Source of the DNA: Flavobacterium branchiicola
GTDB lineage: Bacteria > Bacteroidota > Bacteroidia > Flavobacteriales > Flavobacteriaceae
Length of the DNA: 64,000 nucleotides
Direction of reading: 5' to 3'
NCBI RefSeq assembly: GCF_018383905.1
Contig: NZ_JAGYWA010000007.1
Coordinates: 70,059 to 134,058, forward strand
Shown here piece by piece: positions 8,788-17,221 of this stretch (position 1 is its first letter; every line of letters starts with the position of its first letter). The position numbers and the translations under genes are program-made. Under the pieces are notes generated by a model. That model had not been told where the DNA came from. It saw nothing but the letters and a program-made list of their open reading frames with translations, and did not search any database.

Positions 8788-9096
8788 TTAAGCAATTGTG
8801 TTTACTAGATCGATTAAAACTTCTTGTTTGTTAGTTTGCGTTTCGCCAACTAATTGTCCGTTTACAAAAGTAGCAAAAGTAGGCAGGTTGCTTACGTTAG
8901 CTAATTTTCTTGATTCAGGAGAGTTTTCTGCATCAACCAAAACAAAAGTGATAGCTTCATTTTCTGTTGCTAATTTTTTGAATTTTGGTTTCATAATACG
9001 GCAATTTCCACACCATGAAGCTGAATATTGTACTACTACTTTTTCGTTTTTAGCAACTAAATCTGCTAACGTATCTTCGTTTAAGTCGATTAACAT
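8788..9096 (-). CDS. Thioredoxin-family protein with CGNC active site
   Basis: Cytoplasmic thiol-disulfide protein of 102 residues, a single thioredoxin domain without signal peptide. The redox motif SASWCGNCRIMKPKF places the cysteines at 29 and 32. CGNC replaces the classical CGPC, which changes the redox potential in related proteins. The cis-proline is in SNLPTFATF. The neighbours on the same strand are the AhpC-type peroxiredoxin upstream and the 85-residue gene downstream, so it probably reduces that peroxiredoxin. Confidence 0.9.
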   Translation of the reverse strand: MLIDLNEDTLADLVAKNEKVVVQYSASWCGNCRIMKPKFKKLATENEAITFVLVDAENSPESRKLANVSNLPTFATFVNGQLVGETQTNKQEVLIDLVNTIA

Positions 9097-9343
9097 ATCT
9101 TTATTTTTTAAGGTGCTAAGTCGCTGAGGTGCTAAGGTTCTAAGTTTTTTTAGCCTCTTAGTCCTTTAAAATGACTTAACGTTAAAATTATTTTTTGAGA
9201 TCTTAAGTCATCGAGGTTCTAAGATCCTAAGTGCTAATCTTAGAACCTAATGACTGTATTGTAGAATTGTATTTTAAGTTTCAAAAGTTCAGTTAAAAAA
9301 GCTTAGCGCCTTAGTAGCTTAGAACCTCAGAACCTTAAAAAAA
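9097..9343. repeat. Degenerate GCTAAG inverted-repeat spacer
   Basis: The spacer between peroxiredoxin and thioredoxin is made of GGTGCTAAG/GGTTCTAAG words on the left (9108-9145) and their complements CTTAGAACC/CCTTAG on the right (9230-9340), so the RNA can fold into a long imperfect hairpin. A similar but different-sequence inverted repeat (TTTAGAC / GTCTAAA words) fills 8676-8787. No gene is seen. Confidence 0.6.
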
Positions 9344-9982
9344 TTAGTTTGCGCTTAAGTATTCAGCAGTACTGATTCTGTCAGCAGACATTGCTTCTTT
9401 ACCAGCTTCCCAGTTTGCAGGACAAACTTCACCTTTAGTCTGGATGTGCGTGTAAGCGTCAACCATTCTTAAGTATTCGTTTACGTTACGTCCTAATGGC
9501 ATATCGTTTACACTTTCGTGGAAGATTTTTCCAGTTTCGTCAATAAGGTAAGTAGCTCTGTAAGTTACGTTTGAACCTTCAACGATTACTGAATCAGTTT
9601 CTTCGCTATAGCTTGTAGATTCGATATCAAGAATACCTAAAATGTTAGCTAAGTTACGGTTTGTATCTGCTAAGATTGGGTAAGTAACACCTTCGATTCC
9701 ACCATTGTTTTTTGCAGTATTTAACCACGCAAAGTGAACTTCGTTTGTATCACAAGAAGCACCAATTACGATAGTATTTCTTTTTTCGAATTCTGGTAAT
9801 GCAGCTTGAAAGGCGTGTAATTCAGTTGGACATACAAAAGTAAAATCTTTTGGGTACCAAAATAAAAGTACTTTTTTATTGTTGTTTACTGCTTCTTCAA
9901 AAATGTTGATTTTTAAATTGTCACCCATTTCTGAGATAGCATCTACTGCAATACTTGGGAATTTTTTTCCTACTAAAGACAT
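9344..9982 (-). CDS. Peroxiredoxin, AhpC/Prx1 type (typical 2-Cys)
   Basis: 212-residue peroxidase that reduces peroxides. The peroxidatic Cys51 lies in FTFVCPTELHAF and the resolving cysteine near residue 187 in GEVCPANW, the two-cysteine layout of AhpC/Prx1. The catalytic Thr and Arg are visible (PTEL; VTYRATYLID). The C-terminal extension is longer than in E. coli AhpC and closer to Prx1. No ahpF is nearby; the CGNC thioredoxin downstream is the likely reductant. A TACTTTTG promoter element lies 34 nt upstream. Confidence 0.93.
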   Translation of the reverse strand: MSLVGKKFPSIAVDAISEMGDNLKINIFEEAVNNNKKVLLFWYPKDFTFVCPTELHAFQAALPEFEKRNTIVIGASCDTNEVHFAWLNTAKNNGGIEGVTYPILADTNRNLANILGILDIESTSYSEETDSVIVEGSNVTYRATYLIDETGKIFHESVNDMPLGRNVNEYLRMVDAYTHIQTKGEVCPANWEAGKEAMSADRISTAEYLSAN

Positions 9983-10015
9983 AATATTCGTTTTACGTTA
10001 AAAATTTATTTGATG

Positions 10016-10023
10016 CAAAAGTA
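10016..10023 (-). promoter_or_regulatory. -7 promoter element of the peroxiredoxin gene
   Basis: Minus-strand TACTTTTG fits TAnnTTTG, 34 nt upstream of the start at 9982. Confidence 0.55.
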
Positions 10024-10105
10024 GGGCATAAGTGCAGGTAGTTACAATAAGATGTGATTATAAAAACTTATAAGTTGATAAATTTTGACTATTTAACTTT
10101 TTAAC

Positions 10106-11719
10106 TTACTGAATGTCAATATTTACTGGTAAAACACCATTGAAACTATTTTTTTCTAAAAATTGAATTCCTGCAGTTTTTTGAAATTCTTCAAAATCCT
10201 GATACGCCTGAATTAGCCCAAAAGCCTTTTTAAGATTCGGAATAATTGGTAAAACGTATGGATTTCCGAAAACGTAAATAATGCATTTTTTGGTTTGAAG
10301 TAAGTCTGAAAGTAATTCTAAAACTTCATTATTAACTTCAAAATTATTCATTGGTTTTGCTTTTGGAACAAATAATGAAATAATGAGTGTTTCGAAGTTT
10401 TCTAATTCTTTTTTGATAGCAGAAATATCTGAAACTTCTAAATTTTCAAAAGCAAATTCCGGTGAAGGTAATTCGGTATTTAAAGTTTTGAAGAATGTGT
10501 TTTCGGTATTTTTATATAAACTTAGTTTTGCTAAAGTGTTGTTTTTATGCGCTTCTTTAGCTAAATCTGAAATTCCGTTATCAATGATTTTTGTGATACA
10601 ATTTTCAGCGATTTCACGATTTAGTTCAGAAGTTTTTTGGAAATTTAATTCACCTGAGATAAAATCGTCATTTGATAAGATTCCAACTTTTTCTTTCGCT
10701 TTTCTAATTCTTTCATAGCTTTCGAAAATACGATCTGGTGAAGCATTTTTATAAATGGCTTCAATTCCTTCGGGAACATTTTCGGTGAAACACAAAACGT
10801 CGTTTCCAGCGTTGAAAGCTTCCCATTCCAGTTGACCTTTTGTTTCATATAATTTAGAAACGCTGTGCATATTTAAAGCATCAGAAATAACTAAACCGTC
10901 GTAACCTAATTTATCACGTAAAAGATTCTGAATAACCGCTTTTGATAAAGTTGCCGAAGTATCTTTTCCGTCATTTAAATTTGGAACAGCCAAATGTCCA
11001 ATCATAATCGAATCGACATTATTTTCAATTCCTTTAATGAAAGGATATAATTCGTTTTCCATTAATTCTTCCAGAGTTTCCTTTAAAACAGGTAATCCCA
11101 AATGCGAATCAACGTTAGTGTTTCCGTGTCCGGGAAAGTGTTTCAGGCATCCTAGAACGCCAACTTCTGACATTCCGTTTAAATATTCAATCGAAAAATT
11201 GGCTACTTTTTCTTTGTTTTCCCCAAAAGAACGATAACCAATTACAGGATTGTTCGGATTGTTGTTGATGTCTGCCAGAGGCGATAAATTATATTGAATT
11301 CCGGCCGCTTTTAAATCCAAACCAATTTGTTTTCCAACTTCGTAAACTAAACTTGATTTGTTTTCCGGTAAAGCACCAAGCGTAATGGCATAAGGATATT
11401 GCGGTGTTTTTTCGATGCGCATTGCCAAACCCCATTCGGCATCAATACTGATTAAAAGTGGAATAGAAGCGGCTTTTTGATAACGAATAATCAAAGCTTT
11501 GATTTTTTCGTAACTGTCATCGTTAAAAACAACTTTTTTCTTGCTTTCATAATTGGTCGCAGCGCTCGCACGACTATGAAAAAAGGTTAGTCCGCCAATA
11601 TTGTGCTCTCTAATAAGGCGTTCTGTTTCCTGAATGTTTTCTTCGGTATCGTTGATGAAAACAGCTGGGAAGAAAAACTGTCCTATTTTTTGTCTTAATG
11701 CTTCGGCTGTGATTTTCAT
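10106..11719 (-). CDS. nagZ: Glycoside hydrolase family 3, NagZ-like beta-N-acetylglucosaminidase (cytoplasmic)
   Basis: Removes terminal GlcNAc from muropeptides. The N-terminal (beta/alpha)8 domain (residues 1 to about 340) carries the NagZ signature KHFPGHGNTNVDSHLGLP, whose His and Asp form the characteristic catalytic dyad, and the nucleophile Asp in LVISDALNM. GYRSFGENKEKV is also typical. A second alpha/beta domain follows (about 370-537). No signal peptide is visible, so it should act in the cytoplasm, unlike the lipoprotein homologue at 24200. I chose the ATG at 11719, 2 nt after the GNAT stop; a longer frame begins with a non-ATG codon. It is the last gene of the susC-to-nagZ series. 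Confidence 0.88.
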   Translation of the reverse strand: MKITAEALRQKIGQFFFPAVFINDTEENIQETERLIREHNIGGLTFFHSRASAATNYESKKKVVFNDDSYEKIKALIIRYQKAASIPLLISIDAEWGLAMRIEKTPQYPYAITLGALPENKSSLVYEVGKQIGLDLKAAGIQYNLSPLADINNNPNNPVIGYRSFGENKEKVANFSIEYLNGMSEVGVLGCLKHFPGHGNTNVDSHLGLPVLKETLEELMENELYPFIKGIENNVDSIMIGHLAVPNLNDGKDTSATLSKAVIQNLLRDKLGYDGLVISDALNMHSVSKLYETKGQLEWEAFNAGNDVLCFTENVPEGIEAIYKNASPDRIFESYERIRKAKEKVGILSNDDFISGELNFQKTSELNREIAENCITKIIDNGISDLAKEAHKNNTLAKLSLYKNTENTFFKTLNTELPSPEFAFENLEVSDISAIKKELENFETLIISLFVPKAKPMNNFEVNNEVLELLSDLLQTKKCIIYVFGNPYVLPIIPNLKKAFGLIQAYQDFEEFQKTAGIQFLEKNSFNGVLPVNIDIQ

Positions 11720-11721
11720 TA

Positions 11722-12171
11722 TTATAAAGTCTTTTTCATGCAAACGCTATTATCCATTTCCTCGTAAGGCGGATAATTTGGAATGATGGTATAATTTAAT
11801 TTTTGGTATAAGTTGATGGCTTCCGGCTGGTTTTTCCCGGTTTCAAGAATGGTATAAGTATAGCCTACTTCTTTTGCCCAGATTTCAAGTTCCTTTAAAA
11901 CGGCCGATGCAATTCCTTTTTTTCGATGATCGGGATGAACATACATTCTTTTAATCTCTGTTTTGCCTGGTTCTTTTTCGCGAAAAGCGCCACAGCCAAC
12001 AGGAATTCCGTTTTCGTAGTAAACAATTGTATGTTTTATTTTATCGGTTTTATTAAACTGATTATAAAACGCATGATCGTCGCCATCTCTAATTGCTAAA
12101 TCCTTATCTAATAAAACAACTAGATTTATAAAATCAATGTCGTCTGAATTGGTGCGTTTTAAAGTAATCAT
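11722..12171 (-). CDS. GNAT-family N-acetyltransferase
   Basis: 149 residues with the acetyl-CoA-binding core RMYVHPDHRKKGIASAVLKELE (in which HRKKGIA is motif A) and the ETGKNQPEAINLYQKLNY tail of the GNAT fold. The substrate is unknown. It lies between the TPR-like gene (194 nt, palindromic spacer) and nagZ (2 nt), so it is co-transcribed with nagZ. A link to amino-sugar acetylation is possible but only contextual. Confidence 0.85.
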   Translation of the reverse strand: MITLKRTNSDDIDFINLVVLLDKDLAIRDGDDHAFYNQFNKTDKIKHTIVYYENGIPVGCGAFREKEPGKTEIKRMYVHPDHRKKGIASAVLKELEIWAKEVGYTYTILETGKNQPEAINLYQKLNYTIIPNYPPYEEMDNSVCMKKTL

Positions 12172-12201
12172 GTCAATAAAAATTTAGTTATCTTATTTTT
12201 T

Positions 12202-12358
12202 ACCATTAAGGCATTAAGTTCATAAAACTATGACTTAAATTGTTTAATCTATTTGTGGCAAAAGAAAATTAAGCTTAGGGGCACAGTTTTACTTTATTTT
12301 CTCCTTTTCAACAGAAAGTTCATAAAGCTTGGCTTAAATTACTTAATGTCTTAATGGT
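12202..12358. repeat. 18-bp-arm inverted repeat between TPR gene and GNAT
   Basis: Arms ACCATTAAGGCATTAAGT (12202-12219) and ACTTAATGTCTTAATGGT (12341-12358) match at 17 of 18 positions. Inside are two direct copies of a GTTCATAAA..GGCTTAAATT-type word. It separates two same-strand genes and may form an RNA hairpin in the transcript. Confidence 0.7.
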
Positions 12359-12365
12359 GAGAAAA

Positions 12366-12707
12366 TTATTTCAACTTTGCTTTCTTTTGCTTCGCTAATT
12401 GTTTTTTGGTTTCGAGTGCTTTTTCTAATCGGTTTTTAAAACGGAAAAGTTTTGGCAAGCCTTCAATTCTGTCTACAAGAGTAATTTCTTCGTAAACAAT
12501 AATGGCTTTTTCTAAAACGCGAATTTCATTCTCAATATCATTTTGGTTCTTATAGATTGTTGCCAGTCTATCGTAAGGATGATTTCCTTTAAAGCCTTCC
12601 TTGACATTTTCCTCATATAATTCAATTGCTTTTTCAGGATTTCCGGTTTTTTCGAACTCAGCTCCTTTCAGATTGCGTTCGGCTTGCAAATTTTCATTGA
12701 TTTCCAT
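12366..12707 (-). CDS. Small TPR-like protein
   Basis: About 113 residues, basic and helical, with one recognisable tetratricopeptide unit (GAEFEKTGNPEKAIELYEEN) and a second weaker one (DRLATIYKNQNDIENEIRVL). It ends in a lysine-rich tail. I chose the ATG at 12707; the longer frame to 12755 overlaps ampG and uses an unlikely start. It follows ampG by 22 nt. The function is unknown, and a scaffold role is only a guess from the fold. Confidence 0.72.
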   Translation of the reverse strand: MEINENLQAERNLKGAEFEKTGNPEKAIELYEENVKEGFKGNHPYDRLATIYKNQNDIENEIRVLEKAIIVYEEITLVDRIEGLPKLFRFKNRLEKALETKKQLAKQKKAKLK

Positions 12708-12729
12708 AGGTAAAAGTTTGATTTGGGGT

Positions 12730-14052
12730 TTAAACTTCTTCTGATTTCTTCCCAAAATCTTTTGGGAAAGTTAAAAAACGTGATAAAATAAGACCTGGAA
12801 TTGTAGCGATCAAAACCCAAACAAAGAAGTTTTGATAGCCTAAATATTGTTGAATAAAACCGCTCAGCATTCCCGGAAGCATCATTCCCATTGCCATAAA
12901 ACCGGTTGCAAGAGAATAATGTGCGGTCTTTGATTCTCCTTCGGCAACATGAATTAAATACATCATAAAAGCAGTAAAACCAAAACCGTAACCAAATTGT
13001 TCTGCTATAACTACAATAGAAGTATAAAGATTAAGGTTAGAATCGAACTCGAAAAAATATAAGTTTAAATGGAAATGAAAAAATTCTACTGGTTGGAAAT
13101 GCGCCAATCCCACAAATCCAATAATTGGAAGATGCATTGCTAAAAACATTGGAAACATGCATTTAGTAAGGCCATGTTTTGATATGGTAATTCCGGCTAG
13201 AATTCCACCAATAGTTAATGCTGTAATTCCTAATGTTCCATAAATAATCCCTACGTCTTCAGTTTTTAAAGCCATTCCGCCAACACTTTTCGGATCAACT
13301 AAAAATGGATTTAACATTTTTAGTAATTGAGATTCTCCTAAGCGAAAGACAAGAATGAAAGCTAAAATTAATCCGATTTGTTTCTTTTTAAAAAAAGTTG
13401 CAAAGACTTCAGTAAAACTTTTGTGCTCAATAGTATTTTTGTCTAATATGTTATTTTCTTCTGTTTTTGGAGTAGCAAAAAAATTATATACTGTAATGAA
13501 GGTCATTATCAAACCAACGAAAATCATTGTATAAGACCAAGCTTTGGCATTATCATGATATTTGTTCTCTAAATGGCCAGCAAAAAGTACCATAAGACCA
13601 CTTCCGGTAAGTCCTGCTAGTTTGTAAAATGTACTTCTAATACCTAAGAAAAAAGATTGTTCTTCAGGTTTTAATGTTAATAAATAATATCCATCAGTTG
13701 CAACATCATTTGAAGCAGAAGCAAAAGCAGCAATTGTAAATAATGCAAGACTTAAGGTTAGAAAATTATTTAAAGGAATTGTAAATCCAATAACTAAAAA
13801 GATGAGAGAAATTATTATCTGCATCGATAAAAACCATTTTCTTTTGGTACCATGCGCATCGATAAATGGACTCCATAAAGGTTTAACTACCCACGGTAGA
13901 TAAAAAAGACTTGTATAAAAGCCTACAGATTCATTATCAATTCCTAATTTCTTATACATCAAAACCGAAACAGAGATAATTATAGCATACGGTAATCCGG
14001 AAGCGAAATTAAGAAGCGGGATCCAAAACCATGGTTTATTATCTATTTTCAT
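12730..14052 (-). CDS. ampG: AmpG-like MFS muropeptide permease
   Basis: 440-residue inner-membrane transporter with 12 predicted helices, related to AmpG, which imports GlcNAc-anhydroMurNAc-peptides. The hallmark FASGLPYAI in the first helix and the WSPFIDAHGTKRKW loop between helices 2 and 3 fit the family. The first 14 nt overlap the end of the GHL10 gene, so the two are translationally coupled. Its place in a cluster with nagZ, anmK and murQ strongly supports muropeptide import over general MFS transport. Confidence 0.85.
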   Translation of the reverse strand: MKIDNKPWFWIPLLNFASGLPYAIIISVSVLMYKKLGIDNESVGFYTSLFYLPWVVKPLWSPFIDAHGTKRKWFLSMQIIISLIFLVIGFTIPLNNFLTLSLALFTIAAFASASNDVATDGYYLLTLKPEEQSFFLGIRSTFYKLAGLTGSGLMVLFAGHLENKYHDNAKAWSYTMIFVGLIMTFITVYNFFATPKTEENNILDKNTIEHKSFTEVFATFFKKKQIGLILAFILVFRLGESQLLKMLNPFLVDPKSVGGMALKTEDVGIIYGTLGITALTIGGILAGITISKHGLTKCMFPMFLAMHLPIIGFVGLAHFQPVEFFHFHLNLYFFEFDSNLNLYTSIVVIAEQFGYGFGFTAFMMYLIHVAEGESKTAHYSLATGFMAMGMMLPGMLSGFIQQYLGYQNFFVWVLIATIPGLILSRFLTFPKDFGKKSEEV

Positions 14053-15610
14053 TTGGTTGGGCTGGTATATAGTTTTTGAATGGTTTTTTAAGATCTATTG
14101 CAGTTGGTGTACTCTCGTTTGCGTAGTAATCGATAAAAGTTACGGCACAGGCTTTAAATAAGTTTAATTTTCCTCCAGCAACTGAGAATGTAATTTTTCC
14201 GTCAACTTCTTTTACGGTTACTTTCTCCACAATTTTTGTAGCGTCGTTAATGTCAATTTTCGAAACATGATCACCTCCGTAAATAACCATATAACGAACA
14301 TTTGTATTTAGCGGACTTTTAATTGTAAAGGTATATTTAATACTGTCTTTAGAGTATTCCAAAACTTGAGGCGTATCAATAATTACATGTTTTAAGTTTG
14401 GTACCGCTGCAGGAAGAGCAGGATATTTATATTGATTTTCTTCTAAATGACGAACTACATCTAAGTTTTTACCCATGAACCATTTTGAACTGAAATAAGC
14501 ACTTCCGGAAACATTTTTAAAACTTCTGGCAAAATCAATCTGAGTTGGAATTTCATTCATAAAATTCCAGCTTTTATCACCATCACCTCTGATTTTGTAT
14601 GATGCGTGACCAATATAAATAGCGGTGTTATTGGAGTTTTCGGACCACCATTTTACTAATTTTGAATAAGAAGCGCGAGGATTATTCATACTCCAATACA
14701 ATTGAGGTAGGATATAATCGATCCATTTTTGATCCATCCATAAAACCGGATCAGCATATAAATCGTCATAATTTGATGTTGATTGTGTTTCTGAACCTCT
14801 TGGATCTACCGATTTATTACGCCAAACTCCAAAAGGGCTAATTCCGAACTGAACCCAAGGTTTACTGGCTTTAATAGTTGTCGAAATCGTGTGTACAAAA
14901 TTGCTCACATTAGCGCGACGCCAGTCTGAAAGGCTTAAACCTGCTCCGTATTTTTTGAATGAAGCGGTATCGTTAAAACTTTTCCCGGGAACGGTATAAG
15001 GATAGAAATAATCATCAAAATGAATGGCATCGATGTCATATTTATCTACAACTTCTTTTACCACTTTTGTTAAATGTTCCTGAACTTCAGGTAAAGCAGG
15101 ATCGTAATAATATTTTCCGCCATATTCGATCATCCATTCCGGATGTTTGAAAAGATCGTGTCCGGGACTTAAAATGTTTTTATTCAAATCGAAAGTAGCA
15201 CGATAAGGATTTAGCCACGCATGAAACTCAAAACCTCTGGCGTGTGCCTGCTCGATCATCCAGGCTAATGCATCGTAATAAGGGTTTGGAGCCAGGCCTT
15301 CTTTTCCGGTTAAAAAACGGGACCATGGTGCCAAATCTGAAGGATAAATAGCGTCTCCGACACTTCTAACCTGAACAATTACGGCATTGTAATTTAATTT
15401 TTTATAAGCTTCTAAAATTTCCAAATAATCAGCTTTTTCTTTTTCTACATTATCAACACTTGTTTTTGGCCAGTCGATATTGACAACGGTGGCAATCCAG
15501 ACCCCTCTAAATTCATTTTTTGGGTGCATTGTGTTTTCCTGCGCTTTGGCTAGTACAGGAAAGAAAAGAATATATAGGATTGAGAATATTAGATACTGAC
15601 TTTTATGCAT
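14039..15610 (-). CDS. Exported glycosyl hydrolase-like 10 (GHL10/YngK) protein
   Basis: 523 residues with a signal peptide (MHKSQYLIFSILYILFFPV, then AKAQ cleavage). The (beta/alpha)8 domain of the GHL10 family (Pfam PF02638, formerly DUF187) spans residues about 35-350: RGVWIATVVNIDWP, NAVIVQVRSVGDAIYPS, FEFHAWLNPYRA, IDAIHFDDYFYP and WMDQKWIDYILPQLYWS. A beta-rich C-terminal domain follows (about 400-510). The family is thought to hydrolyse glycans but the exact substrate is not settled; the cluster suggests peptidoglycan or its amino sugars. It overlaps ampG by 14 nt. Confidence 0.85.
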   Translation of the reverse strand: MHKSQYLIFSILYILFFPVLAKAQENTMHPKNEFRGVWIATVVNIDWPKTSVDNVEKEKADYLEILEAYKKLNYNAVIVQVRSVGDAIYPSDLAPWSRFLTGKEGLAPNPYYDALAWMIEQAHARGFEFHAWLNPYRATFDLNKNILSPGHDLFKHPEWMIEYGGKYYYDPALPEVQEHLTKVVKEVVDKYDIDAIHFDDYFYPYTVPGKSFNDTASFKKYGAGLSLSDWRRANVSNFVHTISTTIKASKPWVQFGISPFGVWRNKSVDPRGSETQSTSNYDDLYADPVLWMDQKWIDYILPQLYWSMNNPRASYSKLVKWWSENSNNTAIYIGHASYKIRGDGDKSWNFMNEIPTQIDFARSFKNVSGSAYFSSKWFMGKNLDVVRHLEENQYKYPALPAAVPNLKHVIIDTPQVLEYSKDSIKYTFTIKSPLNTNVRYMVIYGGDHVSKIDINDATKIVEKVTVKEVDGKITFSVAGGKLNLFKACAVTFIDYYANESTPTAIDLKKPFKNYIPAQPNENR

Positions 15611-15704
15611 TTCAATGTTTTTTAACAGAAACCAAAAATAGTTTTTTTAGATGATTATAAGAAATTTAAATTTTACAATAATAATTATGGTTTTCCTTAA
15701 GAAT

Positions 15705-16976
15705 TTAGACTTTAAAAATCATTTTCTTTTTATAAAAATACCACAGTACGCAACTCCATAATGCTATATAAATTATAGAATAGGTGAGGGATGAAAGCAG
15801 CTGATTTTCAAAAAGCGGACTAATCCAAAAATTGTAAGCATAATCCCTAACGTTGATTGTGTCTGATATATTTTGAGGATCCTGAATTTTAATCATCGTT
15901 AATGCACGTGGCAAAATTCCGGAAACAAAGAATACAATCATTGGGTTTACTCCCCAGGTAAGTAAAAAGGTTGTCCATTTTTTGTATCCTAAAACATCAA
16001 TTATATAATATATTACAGAAAGCAATAATAAAGCCAAACCTGCTGTAAACAAAACATAAGAACTGGTCCAGATGGATTTATTTATAGGGAAAACTAAAGC
16101 CCATAATAAACCCAAAAGAATCAATATCAAACTTATGCCGGCCATTATTTTATTGATTTTTATTTTTGGTATTGGCTGAATTAATAGCTGACCAATTAAT
16201 AAACCTATTAAACCGTTTCCTATTACGGGTAATGTACTTAGTAAACCTTCCGGATCCCAGGTTTTGGTTTCGATGTACATGTGGTTTTCAAGTAAAACAC
16301 TGTCAAGCCATGATGCAAAATTGGTTCCAACTTCCAAATTTGGATGCCCTATACCAGGAACAGGAATCAGTGTCATTATTGCCCAATATCCCAATAAAAT
16401 AGAAGCAGCTAAAATGGCCTGCGTTTTTATATTGGTTTTTAAATAGATAATCGAAACAAAAAAGTAAACAATACCAATTCTTTGTAGAACGCCTAACAAT
16501 CTTATTTTGGCAAAATTTTCATATCCGCTGTAGGCTAAACCAATCAGAATTATAAAAATTGTAACGGCTAAAATGGTTTTTGTTTTGGGTTTAAAATCAC
16601 CAATTAAGGCATAACCAACTAAAAAAGTGAAAAATAAGCGAATGCATAAAAGGAGAATTCCGGATTGTAAACCCATGAAATGAATCGAATAAAAATAGCT
16701 TAGAAATAATCCTAAGCAAAAGATACGCAACGATCGGGTAATAATTTTAGTAACGTTTTCGGCATTGTCTTTTTTAATTGGCATTGCCAAAGGAACGGCA
16801 ATTCCGACAATGAAAATGAAAAACGGAAACACTAAATCGGCTAAAGTGCAACCATTCCATTTTGCGTGATCTAATATCGGATAGACATAGCTCCAGCTTC
16901 CGGGATTGTTTACTAATGTCATTAATAAGACGGTAAGTCCTCTTAATACATCGACTGAAATTATACGATCTTTCAT
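15705..16976 (-). CDS. NagX-like heparan-alpha-glucosaminide N-acetyltransferase family membrane protein (COG4299/DUF5009)
   Basis: About 423 residues with 10 or more membrane helices. The N-terminal DVLRGLTVLLMTLVNNPGSW and DLVFPFFIFIVG segments are typical; the conserved acidic and His residues of the human HGSNAT family lie in the same region (DHAKWNGCTLADLVFP). The family transfers acetyl from acetyl-CoA to amino sugars across the membrane or acts as an amino-sugar permease. I chose the ATG at 16976; the frame extends to 17093 with a GTG start, but that extension lies in repeat sequence. It is likely part of the salvage cluster. Confidence 0.82.
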   Translation of the reverse strand: MKDRIISVDVLRGLTVLLMTLVNNPGSWSYVYPILDHAKWNGCTLADLVFPFFIFIVGIAVPLAMPIKKDNAENVTKIITRSLRIFCLGLFLSYFYSIHFMGLQSGILLLCIRLFFTFLVGYALIGDFKPKTKTILAVTIFIILIGLAYSGYENFAKIRLLGVLQRIGIVYFFVSIIYLKTNIKTQAILAASILLGYWAIMTLIPVPGIGHPNLEVGTNFASWLDSVLLENHMYIETKTWDPEGLLSTLPVIGNGLIGLLIGQLLIQPIPKIKINKIMAGISLILILLGLLWALVFPINKSIWTSSYVLFTAGLALLLLSVIYYIIDVLGYKKWTTFLLTWGVNPMIVFFVSGILPRALTMIKIQDPQNISDTINVRDYAYNFWISPLFENQLLSSLTYSIIYIALWSCVLWYFYKKKMIFKV

Positions 16977-17036
16977 TTTTGGGTTGGTTTTGTAATTAGA
17001 TTTGGTTTGTTTGTAGTTTGTTTTATCAGTTGTGTG

Positions 17037-17195
17037 TAATTTCTTTAACACATAGTGACATAGATTTTGTAAGCTAAAATATAGGCGTTTCACTTGTTTA
17101 AATAAACATAGTTTAAGCTATGTGAAAGAAATATATTTCTTTTTTAGCACTCTTTTTTAAATAAAAATCTATGTTTCTATGTGTTTGTTTTTTGA
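17037..17195. repeat. ACACATAG/GGCGTTTCAC intergenic palindrome, copy A
   Basis: Outer words TTAACACATAGTGACATAG (left) and CTATGTTTCTATGTGTT (right) are inverted copies, with the marker GGCGTTTCACTTG in the middle. Related copies are at 18474-18662, 24040-24180 and 29650-29772. It fills the spacer between anmK and the nagX-like gene. Confidence 0.75.
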
Positions 17196-17221
17196 GTGCA
17201 CTAAAATGTAAAATTATATTA

